Source: an uncultured Actinomycetes bacterium
GTDB taxonomy: Bacteria > Actinomycetota > Actinomycetes > Mycobacteriales > Nakamurellaceae
Direction of reading: 5' to 3'
NCBI GenBank assembly: GCA_937926105.1
Contig: CALANS010000181.1
Coordinates: 1-16,627 of the forward strand
DNA: 16,627 nt
Each line of letters starts with the position of its first letter. Within the stretch, counting starts at the first letter, position 1. Shown here piece by piece: positions 7,994-15,858 of this stretch. Position numbers and translations under genes: made by a program. The notes beneath the pieces were generated by a model. The model was given only the letters and a program-made list of their open reading frames with translations, did not search any database and was not told the origin of the DNA.

Positions 7994-8880
7994 TCTCCTC
8001 CGTGGACGATGTGTTCAACTTCTCCGACTACGGGGCGCTGATCGCGCTGCTGCACAACTCGATCATTGCGGGAGCGCTGCTGGGGCTGATCGGTGGCCTG
8101 ATCGGGGTTTTCGTCATGATGCGCGACCTGAGCTTCGCGGTGCACGGCATCAGCGAGCTGTCCTTCGCGGGCGCGTCGCTGGCGTTGTTGATCGGGGTCG
8201 ACGTGGTCGCCGGATCGGTGGTGGGGTCGCTGGCGGCGGCGCTGATCTTCGGTGCGCTCGGCGTGCGGGCCCGGGAGCGCTCCTCGATCATCGGGGTGCT
8301 GATGCCGTTCGGGCTGGGCCTGGGCGTGCTGTTCCTGTCGCTGTACAAGGGCAGGGCTGCCAACAAGTTCGGGCTGCTGACCGGGCAGATCGTGTCGATC
8401 GACGACCCCGGGCTGATCTGGCTGTCGGTGGTCTCGGTGGTGGTGCTGGCGGCGCTGGCCGTGCTGTGGCGCCCGTTGATGTTTGCCACCGTGGACCCCG
8501 AGATCGCGGCCGCACGCGGTGTTCCGGTGCGGCTGCTGTCGCCGGTGTTCATGATCGTGCTGGGCCTGACGGTGGCGATGAGCGTGAAGACCATCGGGGC
8601 GCTGCTGGTGCTGGCGCTGCTGGTGACGCCGGCCGCCGCGGCGATGCGCGTCACCGTCTCGATGCTGTGGGTCCCGGTGCTGTCCGTGGTGTTCGCGACG
8701 GTGAGCATGGTGGGCGGCATCATGCTGGCGCTCGGCGGGCGGCTGCCGATCTCGCCCTACATCACCACGATCTCGTTCGCGATCTACCTGGGCTGCCGGC
8801 TGGTGGGCAGGATCAGGGCGCGCCGCGGCTGGGCAGCCCGGCCGTCGCCGGAGCACCGCACTCCCGCCCTGACAGCCTGA
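7990..8880 (+). CDS. znuB: Zinc/manganese ABC importer, permease
   Basis: 296 residues starting at a GTG that overlaps the ATPase stop (GTGA). It is very hydrophobic, with about eight or nine membrane segments, for example 38-60, 66-92, 99-115, 141-161, 185-215 and 226-250. Family landmarks of ABC-3 (ZnuB/MntB/TroC) permeases are visible: MMRDLSFAVHGISELSFAGA (43-62), the coupling-helix region FATVDPEIAAARGVP (about 161-175) and the VKTIGALLVLALLVTPAAAA stretch (199-218). Length is normal for the family. It forms the membrane channel for the binding protein and ATPase encoded upstream and is the last gene of the operon, followed by two hairpins. Confidence 0.93.
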   Translation: MISSVDDVFNFSDYGALIALLHNSIIAGALLGLIGGLIGVFVMMRDLSFAVHGISELSFAGASLALLIGVDVVAGSVVGSLAAALIFGALGVRARERSSIIGVLMPFGLGLGVLFLSLYKGRAANKFGLLTGQIVSIDDPGLIWLSVVSVVVLAALAVLWRPLMFATVDPEIAAARGVPVRLLSPVFMIVLGLTVAMSVKTIGALLVLALLVTPAAAAMRVTVSMLWVPVLSVVFATVSMVGGIMLALGGRLPISPYITTISFAIYLGCRLVGRIRARRGWAARPSPEHRTPALTA

Positions 8881-8964
8881 CGGCGCTTATCAACTCGGCC
8901 GGAATGGGACCGGTGTGACGGAAGTTGCCGAGTTGGGAGGCGCCGAGCAAGTTGATAAGCGCCG
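8881..8964. repeat. Long inverted repeat with alternative inner pairing
   Basis: Arms 8881-8895 (CGGCGCTTATCAACT) and 8950-8964 are perfect 15-bp reverse complements separated by 54 bp. Within the loop GCCGAGTTG (8927-8935) is an exact complement of CAACTCGGC (8891-8899), so the left arm can pair with either partner but not both. It begins directly after the permease stop, between convergent genes. Confidence 0.75.
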
Positions 8965-8976
8965 GCTGATGGCCAA

Positions 8977-9007
8977 GGGGCGGTGACGGGAATCCCGTCA
9001 CCGCCCC
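8977..9007. terminator. Strong bidirectional terminator hairpin
   Basis: GGGGCGGTGACGGG (8977-8990), loop AAT, and CCCGTCACCGCCCC (8994-9007) form a perfect 14-bp GC-rich stem. It sits between the convergent permease and MsiK-type genes and can stop transcription from both sides. No T-tract is present. Confidence 0.75.
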
Positions 9008-9020
9008 TGGTCGGTCAACC

Positions 9021-10151
9021 TCAGGCCTGCGCCCCGGCCACCTGTACCGAGTCCGCCGGAACCTCTGCCGACGCGGCAAGCCGCTCGCCGGTCTCGGGGT
9101 TGAACACGTGGATGTGTTCGGCGTCGGTCACCGACGCCCGAACCACCGCGCCGGACGTCGGGTGCACCCGGGCCTCGGTCCGGATCACCAGACGATCGCC
9201 GTCCGGGCCGTGCCCATGCACGAACGAGTCGGCGCCCAACTCCTCGACCAGATCCACCGTCACCGGGACCCCGTCACCGCCGAGGGTGATGTTCTCCGGG
9301 CGGACGCCGAACACGATCTCCTTCAGGCCCGCCGCATGCGCCTCGGACAGCAGATCCCGCGGCAGCGCCACCGTGGTATCGCCGAGCTTGGCGCCCTCCG
9401 CGGCCAGCGGCACGGTCAGCAGGTTCATCGCCGGCGACCCCATGAACCCGGCCACGAACACGTTGGACGGCTTGTCGTACAGGGTGCGCGGGGTGTCGCA
9501 CTGCTGCAGCACGCCGTCCTTGAGCACCGCCACCCGGTGACCCATCGTCATGGCCTCCACCTGGTCGTGCGTCACGTACACGGTGGTGGTGCCCAGCCGC
9601 GCCTGCAGCTCGGCGATGTTCGCGCGGGTCTCCACCCGCAGCTTGGCATCCAGGTTGGACAGCGGCTCGTCCATCAGGAACACCGACGGCTCCCGCACGA
9701 TCGCCCGGCCCATCGCGACCCGCTGCCGCTGACCACCGGAGAGCGCCTTCGGCTTACGGTCCAGGTACTTTTCCAGGTCCAGCAGCCCGGCGGCCTCGCG
9801 CACCTTGGCGGCGATTTGCGGCTTGGGCACCCCGCGCAGCTTCAGCGCGAAGCCCATGTTCTCGGCCACCGTCATGTGCGGGTAGAGCGCGTAGCTCTGG
9901 AACACCATCGCGATGTCCCGGTTCTTCGGGGGCACGTTGGTCACGTCCCGGCCACCGATCAGGATGCGGCCCTCGTTGATGTCCTCCAGGCCGGCCAGCA
10001 TCCGCAGCGCGGTGGACTTGCCGGAGCCCGACGGCCCGACCAGCACCAGGAACTCACCGTCGTGGATGTCCAGGCTGAGCCCGTCCACCGCGCGTACCGG
10101 TGGGTTGCCCGGGTAGATGCGGGAAGCCTCGTCGTAGGTCACTTCTGCCAT
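9021..10151 (-). CDS. msiK/ugpC: Sugar ABC importer ATPase, MsiK/UgpC type
   Basis: 376 residues from ATG 10151, preferred over an upstream in-frame start at 10187 because AAGGA lies 7 nt before it and the family normally begins MAEV. The ABC domain shows Walker A GPSGSGKS (39-46), Q-loop VFQSYALYPHMTV (83-95, Q85), signature LSGGQ (137-141), Walker B VFLMDEP (157-163) and H195. After about residue 235 a MalK-type TOBE/regulatory domain follows (GVRPENI motif). No binding protein or permease is adjacent; in actinobacteria such orphan ATPases (MsiK in Streptomyces) energise several separate carbohydrate importers. It diverges from a LacI-family regulator with an operator between them, suggesting sugar-responsive control. 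Which transporters it serves is not visible here. Confidence 0.9.
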   Translation of the reverse strand: MAEVTYDEASRIYPGNPPVRAVDGLSLDIHDGEFLVLVGPSGSGKSTALRMLAGLEDINEGRILIGGRDVTNVPPKNRDIAMVFQSYALYPHMTVAENMGFALKLRGVPKPQIAAKVREAAGLLDLEKYLDRKPKALSGGQRQRVAMGRAIVREPSVFLMDEPLSNLDAKLRVETRANIAELQARLGTTTVYVTHDQVEAMTMGHRVAVLKDGVLQQCDTPRTLYDKPSNVFVAGFMGSPAMNLLTVPLAAEGAKLGDTTVALPRDLLSEAHAAGLKEIVFGVRPENITLGGDGVPVTVDLVEELGADSFVHGHGPDGDRLVIRTEARVHPTSGAVVRASVTDAEHIHVFNPETGERLAASAEVPADSVQVAGAQA

Positions 10152-10220
10152 GGTCACGTCCTTGTCGTCGGCCGGGCACTCGGACAACCCGGGGCACCCT
10201 TGCAGGAGGTATTGGGCCCG

Positions 10221-10249
10221 ACGCTACGGCCCGGACACCGCCCAGGCAA
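10221..10249 (-). promoter_or_regulatory. Candidate promoter of the MsiK-type gene
   Basis: Minus-strand TTGCCT (10249-10244) and TAGCGT (10226-10221) are 17 bp apart, leaving a leader of about 65 nt. The LacI-type operator lies 8 bp upstream of this -35. Hexamers were matched by eye. Confidence 0.35.
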
Positions 10250-10257
10250 GCGCGGTC

Positions 10258-10273
10258 GGGATAGCGCTTTCCC
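10258..10273. promoter_or_regulatory. LacI-family operator
   Basis: GGGATAGCGCTTTCCC is a 16-bp even-centred dyad with one mismatched pair and a central AGCGCT, typical of LacI/GalR-family sites (central CG). It lies between the divergent MsiK-type ATPase and LacI-family genes, so the regulator probably controls the ATPase and possibly itself. Confidence 0.7.
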
Positions 10274-10360
10274 AGGTGCGGAAGGTTCACTCGGATGGGC
10301 TAACAGGCGGAGCGGTCCGGAGTCGGCGGACCCACCGGGACCGGAAAGCTCCGGCGAGGC

Positions 10361-10375
10361 TACGGTTCTGCCATG
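10361..10375 (+). promoter_or_regulatory. Candidate leaderless promoter of the LacI-family gene
   Basis: TACGGT (10361-10366, TANNNT) is followed by exactly 6 nt and then the ATG at 10373, so the transcript would start at the A of ATG. No good Shine-Dalgarno sequence is present at the right distance. Confidence 0.45.
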
Positions 10376-11449
10376 CAGCGCGCGTCACGATCGCATCCGG
10401 CGGCCACGCTGGCCTCGCTGGCTGCCGAATTGGGCGTCTCGCGCACCACGGTGTCCAACGCCTATAACCGGCCCGACCAGCTGTCCCCGCAACTGCGCGT
10501 CCGCATCATGGAGACCGCCCGCCGGATGGGGTATGCCGGCCCGGATCCGGTCGCCCGTTCGCTGCGCACCCGGCGGGCCGGTGCGATCGGCCTGCTGCTC
10601 ACCGAGCAGCTCTCCTACGCCTTCCGCGACCCCGCCGCAGTGTCGTTCCTGGAGGGTCTGACCCTGGAGTGCGACAAGGCCCGGATCGGGCTGTTGCTGG
10701 TTCCCGCTAGCCCGGACTCGGAGGACGTGGCGGCGGTGGCCAGCGCCGCGGTCGACGGATTCGTGGCCTACTCGATGCCGGACGACGACCCGCATCTGCA
10801 AGCCGTGCTGGCCCGGCCGTTGCCCGCCGTGGTGTGCGACCAGCCGAGCGTGCCGGGCGCGGCGATGGTGGGGATCGATGATGCCGCCGCGAGCCGCCAA
10901 GTGGCCGAGCACCTGGCGACGCTGGGTCATCGCCGGGTCGGGGTGATCTGCATGCGGCTGGGGCGGGCGCATCGGGATGGGCCGGTGGACCTGGCCCGCC
11001 AGCAGGCCGCGCACTATCACGTACAGCGGCATCGCCTGGCCGGGCTTCGGGAAGGCTTCACGGCGGCCGGGGTGGCCTGGGACCGGATCCCGGTGGTGGA
11101 GCGGTTCGACCACACGGTGCAGGCCGGGGCGTCGGCCGCGGAGGAGTTACTCGGCCTGGATCCAGGGCTCACGGCCATCGTCGCCACCTCGGACGTGCTG
11201 GCGCTGGGGGCGATCCAGACGGTGCACAGTCGCCACCAGCGGGTGCCGGAGGATGTATCGGTGACGGGGTTCGACGGCATTCGCGGGGCGTTCGAGGCGC
11301 GGCTGACGACCGTGCAGCAGCCGGTGGTGGACAAGGGCCGGCACGCGGCGCGACTGCTGCTGGACCCCGCGGTGCACGCCGAGCCGCGGCGGGTCGTGCT
11401 GCCGACCTCGTTCGTGCCCGGCGCCACCTCCGGTCCGCCGCGGATGTAG
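10373..11449 (+). CDS. LacI/GalR-family transcriptional regulator
   Basis: 358 residues, the family's usual size. The N-terminal helix-turn-helix is ATLASLAAELGVSRTTVSNA (11-30), followed by the NRPDQLS hinge-proximal segment and a hinge region to about 60. The rest is a periplasmic-binding-protein-like effector domain with the expected AIGLLLT start (about 70), the GIDDAAASRQVAEHLATLGHRRVGVI region (164-189) and TAIVATSDVLALGAIQ with GFDGI near the C-terminus. An insertion-like segment around 190-220 (GRAHRDGPVDLARQQ...) appears in many actinobacterial members. It diverges from the MsiK-type ATPase gene with a matching operator between, so it probably represses that gene in response to a sugar; the ligand is unknown. 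Confidence 0.9.
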   Translation: MQRASRSHPAATLASLAAELGVSRTTVSNAYNRPDQLSPQLRVRIMETARRMGYAGPDPVARSLRTRRAGAIGLLLTEQLSYAFRDPAAVSFLEGLTLECDKARIGLLLVPASPDSEDVAAVASAAVDGFVAYSMPDDDPHLQAVLARPLPAVVCDQPSVPGAAMVGIDDAAASRQVAEHLATLGHRRVGVICMRLGRAHRDGPVDLARQQAAHYHVQRHRLAGLREGFTAAGVAWDRIPVVERFDHTVQAGASAAEELLGLDPGLTAIVATSDVLALGAIQTVHSRHQRVPEDVSVTGFDGIRGAFEARLTTVQQPVVDKGRHAARLLLDPAVHAEPRRVVLPTSFVPGATSGPPRM

Positions 11450-11460
11450 TCGAGGCGTTC

Positions 11461-11496
11461 GCGGAGGTAACCGCTCGGGTGAATCCGCTGCTTTTT
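11461..11496 (+). terminator. Possible intrinsic terminator of the LacI-family gene
   Basis: GCGGA (11461-11465) and TCCGC (11484-11488) form a short stem followed by TGCTTTTT (T-run 11492-11496), 11 nt after the stop codon. The stem is weak, but the T-run is rare in this GC-rich sequence. The rest of the convergent gap to 11592 shows nothing I recognise. Confidence 0.35.
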
Positions 11497-11592
11497 GCCG
11501 TCCAGATCAGACCAAGATCACCGCCACCTGGGGAAATGCCGCGCTCGCCGAATCTGGGCGACACTTTCCAGCGGATCCCGGTCAGGTCCGAA

Positions 11593-13947
11593 CTACCGGT
11601 GCCGGCTGGCCCGCTGTTCCCGGCGGTGTGCCCGGGCGACCCGCGCCGACAGCAACACGCCCAGCAGGTCGGCCACCGCGGTGGGCGACTCCACCCGCAG
11701 TCGGGCCGCCGTGTCTCCCGGCCCCACCTTCACACCCAGATCGTGCGGGCCCAGCGCGGTGAACGCGTTCTCGTCGGTCACGTCGTCACCGAGGTACACG
11801 GCATCGGTGCTGCCGGTCATCGCGCGCAGCGTCTGCAGCGCCGAGCCCTTGTCCACGGCGACCACCGACAGTTCGACCACCTTCTTGCCGCGCATCGTTC
11901 GGATGGCCGGATCCGCGCTGATCTCGGTGGTGATTTCCCGCTCGGCGGCGGCGGCGTCGGCGTCGTCGGTCTGCCGCAGGTGAACGGCGACGCCCACCGG
12001 CTTGGGCTCCAGCCGGACCGCCGGGTGCCGCTCGCGAATTCCCTCCAGCGCCCCGCGCAGCCATTCCAGGGTGGAGGACTCGGCGTCGGTCAGGGCACGC
12101 GGACCCACGCCTCCGGCGGAGGCTCCCGGCGGCAGTCGCCGTTCGGCGCCGTGGCTGCCCACCAGATACAGCCGGCCCGGGTCGCCGATCAGCGCCTGCA
12201 GGTCGGCCAACGACCGGCCGGACACCACGGCCACGGTGGTGTCCGGAAGCGCCGCGATCGCGTGCAGGTTCTCCAGTGCTTCGGGCACCGCTCGGGCGTC
12301 CGGCGGATGGTTCACGATCGGCGCGAGGGTGCCGTCGAAGTCGCTGGCGATCAGCAGCCGTTCGGTGCCGGCAACCCGGCGGGCCGCGCGCACCACTGAG
12401 GCGGGCAACCGGCCCGCCGCCGTGGCAATCCGGTCCCGATGTTCGCGCACCGCGCCCAGGAACGACGACGCCCAGCGATCCACATCGTGCGAGAGCACCT
12501 GCCGGCGCAGCGCCCGCATCCGTTGCCGCGCATCGCCTTCGGGCATATTCAACGCGGTCCGCAGGCCCTCCTTCACCCCGTCGGTGTCGTAGGGATTCAC
12601 CAGCACCGCCGAGCGCAACTCGTGGGCGGCGCCGGTGAACTCACTCAGCAGCAGCACCCCGCCACCGTCGGCCCGGCACGCGACATACTCCTTGGCGACC
12701 AGGTTCATCCCGTCCCGCAGCGGCGTCACCGTCATCACGTCGGCCGCCACGTAGAACGCCGCCAACTCCTCGCGCGGCAGCGAGTGGTGCAAGTAGTGCA
12801 CCGCGGGCCGCCCGATCCGGCCGTGCTCGCCGTTGAGCGCCCCCACCTGCCGCTCAATCTCCTCCCGCATGCGTGCATACGAGGTCAGCCGCTCCCGGCT
12901 GGGCGTGGCGATCTGCACCAGCACGGTGTCCTGCACCGACGGGTCCCGTTCGGCGAGCAACTCGCCGAAGGCGCGCAGCCGCACGTTGATGCCCTTGGTG
13001 TAGTCCAGCCGGTCGACCCCCAGGATCAGCCGGCGCGGTCCGCCGAGATCGGCGCGTATTCGGGCGGCGTCGTCCCGTGCGCGTTGCGAGGCAGCGAGTT
13101 TCGCCTGGCTGGCCGAGTCGATCGAGATGGGGAAGGCGGCCGCTCGCACCGTGCGCCCATCGTGCTCGATGAGGCTGCCCGACACGGCGGCCCCGGTCAG
13201 CAGTCGGGCCAGACGGACGAAGTTGCGGGCACCGCCGGGCAATTGGAAGCCGACCACGTCGGCGCCCAGCAGACCGCTGACGATCTCAGCGCGCCACGGC
13301 AACCGCATGAACAGTTCGGTCGGCGGGAACGGAATGTGCAGGAAGTACCCGATCCGCACATCGGGGCGCAGGCGACGGAGCATCGCGGGTACCAGCTGCA
13401 ACTGATAGTCGTGGATCCAGACGATGCCGTCGGTGTCGGCGACCTCGGCAGCCGCCTGCGCGAACCGACGATTGACCCGTTCATAGGTCTCCCACCACTG
13501 TCGGTGGAACTCCGGAGCGACCACCGCGTCGTGGTAGAGCGGCCACAGTGTGGCGTTGGAGAATCCCTCGTAGTAGCTGGCCACCTCGCCGCTGGACAGC
13601 GTCACCGGGTACAGCGAAACGTTGTCCGCAACAGTCGGTTCCAGGCTGAGGTCGGCGCTGCCGGGCCAGCCGATCCAGGCTCCGTGCTGGCGGGACAGCA
13701 GCGGCGCCAGTGCGGTGACCAGCCCGCCAGGTGCCTGCTGCGCGGTGGTGCTGCCGTCGGGCTGGCGCTGCAGGTCGAACGGCAGTCGATTGGCGACCAC
13801 CACCAGGGAGGACCGGTGCCCGGCAGCACCATTTCCCGAGATCGGTGACGAGGGTTTTTGCGCCGAACCTCCGGCAAAGTCCGCGATGTCGTGGTCGCCA
13901 GCGGGGTGATCGGGCCGGACCAGCGGCGCTAACGGATCCGATCCCAC
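11593..13947 (-). CDS. otsA/otsB: Fused trehalose-6-phosphate synthase / trehalose-6-phosphate phosphatase
   Basis: About 784 residues from GTG 13947; a TTG at 13980 would add 11 residues (numbering below uses that longer form). The OtsA-like GT20 half spans about 58-515: VVVANRLPF (60-68), GGLVTAL (85-91), WIGWPG (102-107), WPLYH (146-150), [10 protein letters not shown] (189-198), YFLHIPFPP (212-220), [11 protein letters not shown] (321-331) with the donor-binding Arg/Lys, and [11 protein letters not shown] (422-432). The OtsB-like HAD half spans about 540-775: nucleophile motif DFDGT (547-551), SGR (587-589), VDKG (709-712) and GDDVTDE (731-737). One polypeptide thus makes trehalose from a nucleotide-glucose and glucose-6-phosphate and removes the phosphate. 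Both active sites look intact. Trehalose is an osmolyte and, in mycolate-bearing relatives, a mycolate carrier. Confidence 0.93.
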   Translation of the reverse strand: MGSDPLAPLVRPDHPAGDHDIADFAGGSAQKPSSPISGNGAAGHRSSLVVVANRLPFDLQRQPDGSTTAQQAPGGLVTALAPLLSRQHGAWIGWPGSADLSLEPTVADNVSLYPVTLSSGEVASYYEGFSNATLWPLYHDAVVAPEFHRQWWETYERVNRRFAQAAAEVADTDGIVWIHDYQLQLVPAMLRRLRPDVRIGYFLHIPFPPTELFMRLPWRAEIVSGLLGADVVGFQLPGGARNFVRLARLLTGAAVSGSLIEHDGRTVRAAAFPISIDSASQAKLAASQRARDDAARIRADLGGPRRLILGVDRLDYTKGINVRLRAFGELLAERDPSVQDTVLVQIATPSRERLTSYARMREEIERQVGALNGEHGRIGRPAVHYLHHSLPREELAAFYVAADVMTVTPLRDGMNLVAKEYVACRADGGGVLLLSEFTGAAHELRSAVLVNPYDTDGVKEGLRTALNMPEGDARQRMRALRRQVLSHDVDRWASSFLGAVREHRDRIATAAGRLPASVVRAARRVAGTERLLIASDFDGTLAPIVNHPPDARAVPEALENLHAIAALPDTTVAVVSGRSLADLQALIGDPGRLYLVGSHGAERRLPPGASAGGVGPRALTDAESSTLEWLRGALEGIRERHPAVRLEPKPVGVAVHLRQTDDADAAAAEREITTEISADPAIRTMRGKKVVELSVVAVDKGSALQTLRAMTGSTDAVYLGDDVTDENAFTALGPHDLGVKVGPGDTAARLRVESPTAVADLLGVLLSARVARAHRREQRASRHR

Positions 13948-13959
13948 CCCTTGACAGTA
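13945..13959 (-). promoter_or_regulatory. Candidate leaderless promoter of the trehalose gene
   Basis: On the minus strand TACTGT (13959-13954, TANNNT) is followed by exactly 6 nt and the GTG at 13947-13945. No ribosome site precedes either this GTG or the TTG at 13980. This supports GTG 13947 as the true start. Confidence 0.45.
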
Positions 13960-14036
13960 TCCGCGCGGGGTGCGGGCCAAACCAGTGCCCGCCCGGATGG
14001 GTCCGCGCGGCGCCGGAGCTGAGCCTTAAGGTGTTC

Positions 14037-14068
14037 GACGTCTCGAGGCGTTCGACCTCGACGACGTC
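14037..14068 (-). terminator. Hairpin after def, possible terminator
   Basis: GACGT (14037) pairs with ACGTC (to 14068) and, inside it, CGAGG (14044-14048) pairs with CCTCG (14056-14060) across a 7-nt loop. It overlaps the def stop and separates def from the downstream trehalose gene on the same strand. No T-tract. Confidence 0.4.
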
Positions 14069-14648
14069 AGTGACCGAACGGGTCCGGGTCCGTCCCCGGC
14101 ATCCAGCTCAGTCCGGGAACTCCCCAGCCCCTGGCCTTCACCATCTTCTTGGCTGCCCGGGCGTTCCGGCCGATGAGCCGGTCGAGGTACAGGTGTCCGT
14201 CCAGATGGTCGGTCTCGTGTTGCAGGCACCGCGCGAAGAACCCCGTGCCCTCGACCTGCACAGGCGTGCCCTCGACGTCCACACCCGTCACCTTCGCCCA
14301 CTGGGCACGTCCGGTGGGGAAGTTCTCGCCGGGCACCGACAGGCAGCCCTCGAAGTCGTCGTCCGGATCCGGCATGGTCTCGGGGATCTCGGAGGTCTCG
14401 ATCACCGGGTTGACCACGTACCCTCGGTGTCGGATGCCCTCGTCGTCCGGGCAGTCGTAGATGAAGATCCGGCGGTCGTCGCCCACCTGGTTGGCGGCCA
14501 GCCCCGCTCCGTGCGCGGCGGTATTGGTCTGGAACAGATCGTCCACGAACGCGGCGAGTTCGTCGTCGAAATCGGTGACCAGGCGGGTAGGCCGGTGCAA
14601 CACCGGCTCGCCGCAGATCACGATGGGGCGGATGGTCACGAAAGGCAT
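14067..14648 (-). CDS. def: Peptide deformylase
   Basis: 193 residues, normal size. It removes the formyl group from the N-terminal Met of nascent proteins at the ribosome, using an active-site metal. All three family motifs are present: GAGLAANQ (47-54), EGCLSVPG (100-107, metal ligand C102) and QHETDHLDG (143-151, metal ligands H144 and H148, catalytic E145). The [12 protein letters not shown] segment (85-96) and the tail WGVPGLSW...DPDPFGH closely resemble mycobacterial Def as I recall it. The ATG at 14648 fits the family's N-terminus although I see no clear ribosome site before it. def stands alone: fmt and other frequent partners are not next to it. Confidence 0.95.
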   Translation of the reverse strand: MPFVTIRPIVICGEPVLHRPTRLVTDFDDELAAFVDDLFQTNTAAHGAGLAANQVGDDRRIFIYDCPDDEGIRHRGYVVNPVIETSEIPETMPDPDDDFEGCLSVPGENFPTGRAQWAKVTGVDVEGTPVQVEGTGFFARCLQHETDHLDGHLYLDRLIGRNARAAKKMVKARGWGVPGLSWMPGTDPDPFGH

Positions 14649-14744
14649 GGTATCGGCCGCCCAGCGGGCGCGGGCTCCGGTAGGGCCGGCACGCGGCGGC
14701 CCTGACCACGGGCACTAACCGTCTGCTCCGCATGGGTGCAGCAT

Positions 14745-14772
14745 GATCACGCAGAGGTGATGCCGCGTGATC
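14745..14772. promoter_or_regulatory. Inverted repeat in the def / surface-protein divergent region
   Basis: GATCACGC (14745-14752) and GCGTGATC (14765-14772) are perfect 8-bp arms 12 bp apart, about 100 bp from each divergent start. It could be an operator or a small hairpin; no known motif recognised. Confidence 0.35.
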
Positions 14773-14879
14773 GGCCGGATACGTTCAGTCATGAATCCGG
14801 CTGAACCACCCGGATGGGGAGATCGTTTCACTCGTCCGTGGCTGGGCTTGCTTGCGGTGGGTACGCAACAATCGAACCC

Positions 14880-15509
14880 GTGAGCACAGGGGGTGACGGC
14901 GGCGCGGGGATCGACCCGACCGAGCGACGGGGAGCGGCGGGTTCTACCCGGTCGCTGATGGCGCGGGCCGCCTCCGCACTGATCGCAGTGGTCGTCGTGT
15001 TGCTGATCGGCACTGCGGGGACGGCCGCCGCCGTTCAGGATGATTCGGGCGCCTCCGGGTCGACCGGCACGGGTATCTCGCTGATCCCGCCCACCTCGAG
15101 CGCATTGGCCTCGCGGGGTGAGGCCCCGACCCCGACCTCCGGCGGCGTCTGGATCTCCTTGATTCCACCGACGTCCAGCGCCATCGCACCGTCCTCTTCG
15201 AGCCAGCCACGCGACGCCGGTGTGCAACGACCGGCCCAGGTCCGCCCGCCAGCGGGCGAGCGCGCCACCGGAGTCGAGCGGCCCGGTGCATCGTCGGCCG
15301 GCGACAGTCGCGCGACCGCGCCAGGCACCTCGGCAGGGTCGGCCGGCTCCGTGGCGGAGCCCGCCGGATCCGATGCCGGACCTGGCTCCCGCCCCGGGAT
15401 GGACCTCTTCCTGGTGGTGACCGTGGCCGCCGCGGTGCTGCTGGTCGCGGGCCTGGCAACCTTCCTGCTCGCGCGCGCCCGCCGACTCCGTCACCGCTCC
15501 ATCGTCTAG
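14880..15509 (+). CDS. Exported, membrane-anchored protein with two ISLIPPTSSA motifs, unknown function
   Basis: 209 residues from GTG 14880; an upstream in-frame ATG at 14814 would add 22 residues without any start signal, and ATG 14958 would begin just before the first membrane segment. An N-terminal hydrophobic segment (about 29-51, ending TAAAVQ) acts as signal peptide or anchor. A low-complexity region rich in Ser, Ala, Gly, Pro and Thr (about 52-172) follows. A C-terminal hydrophobic helix (175-198) ends in the basic tail RARRLRHRSIV, giving an external stalk anchored by its C-terminus, like sortase substrates but without a visible LPXTG. The stalk contains ISLIPPTSSA twice (66-75 and 92-101), exactly conserved in protein but not DNA. 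I do not recognise the family. The next plus-strand gene also encodes an exported Ser/Thr-rich protein, so the two may belong to the same surface module. Confidence 0.7.
   Translation: MSTGGDGGAGIDPTERRGAAGSTRSLMARAASALIAVVVVLLIGTAGTAAAVQDDSGASGSTGTGISLIPPTSSALASRGEAPTPTSGGVWISLIPPTSSAIAPSSSSQPRDAGVQRPAQVRPPAGERATGVERPGASSAGDSRATAPGTSAGSAGSVAEPAGSDAGPGSRPGMDLFLVVTVAAAVLLVAGLATFLLARARRLRHRSIV
15075..15182 (+). repeat. Coding repeat of the ISLIPPTSSA decapeptide
   Basis: Copies at 15075-15104 and 15153-15182 encode the same ten residues, but 8 of 10 codons differ synonymously (for example CTG/TTG, ATC/ATT, CCG/CCA, GCA/GCC). Identity at protein level with diverged DNA points to selection on the peptide and not recent duplication. 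Confidence 0.85.
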
Positions 15510-15858
15510 TAACAGTCAGTAGTCGACTAGAGTCATTCGGTCGGTAGATCACCGTACGGGTCGCGCCGTCGCAGTGTCATCGATGACGAGCACCAGTGTC
15601 TCGTGGCAGGCATTTGAGCGGACCGATCGCGACATTCGGTAGCTCAATCCACTCATGAACTCGTCAGAAATCACCCGTTAGTGTTGTCGGTTCACTCGGG
15701 TGGGCATAGGTAGGCGGACTGTCGGTAGTGCAGAATCAGTGCGGGAGATCGTGCCCGCGCGCAAGCGATCGGCACGGACAGTGATAGAACTCCGGGATCA
15801 GGTGTAACCCGGCCGGGTGATAGCCGGTCGGCACCGCAACGGTGGGGAGAAGCAGGAC
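15510..15858 (+). other. 349-bp intergenic region with promoter-like and structured-leader sequence
   Basis: No convincing gene lies here. A weak dyad TCTAGT...ACTAGA spans the previous stop codon. The perfect palindrome GTCATCGATGAC is at 15576-15587, and TCGGTAG occurs three times (15541, 15636, 15722). A promoter candidate TTGTCG (15684-15689), 17 bp, TAGGTA (15707-15712) would give a leader of about 140 nt. The leader can form CGTGCC/GGCACG (15750-15755 with 15771-15776) and CCGGG/CCCGG (15792-15796 with 15808-15812), and holds the palindrome ACCCGGCCGGGT at 15807-15818. I could not match it to a known riboswitch class. Confidence 0.4.

Noticed and set aside
8272..8283. GGAGCGCTCC palindrome as a second LacI-type operator
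   Set aside because: It lies inside the permease coding sequence (RARERSS) and lacks the flanking bases of the intergenic operator; probably chance in GC-rich DNA.
13951..13956. Plus-strand TTGACA as a -35 element
   Set aside because: No -10 at suitable spacing and no plus-strand gene follows; it is the complement of the trehalose gene's upstream sequence.
15740..15858. c-di-AMP (ydaO) riboswitch before the surface protein gene
   Set aside because: Such leaders occur before actinobacterial cell-wall genes, but the conserved GGGTGAATC-type core is not present.
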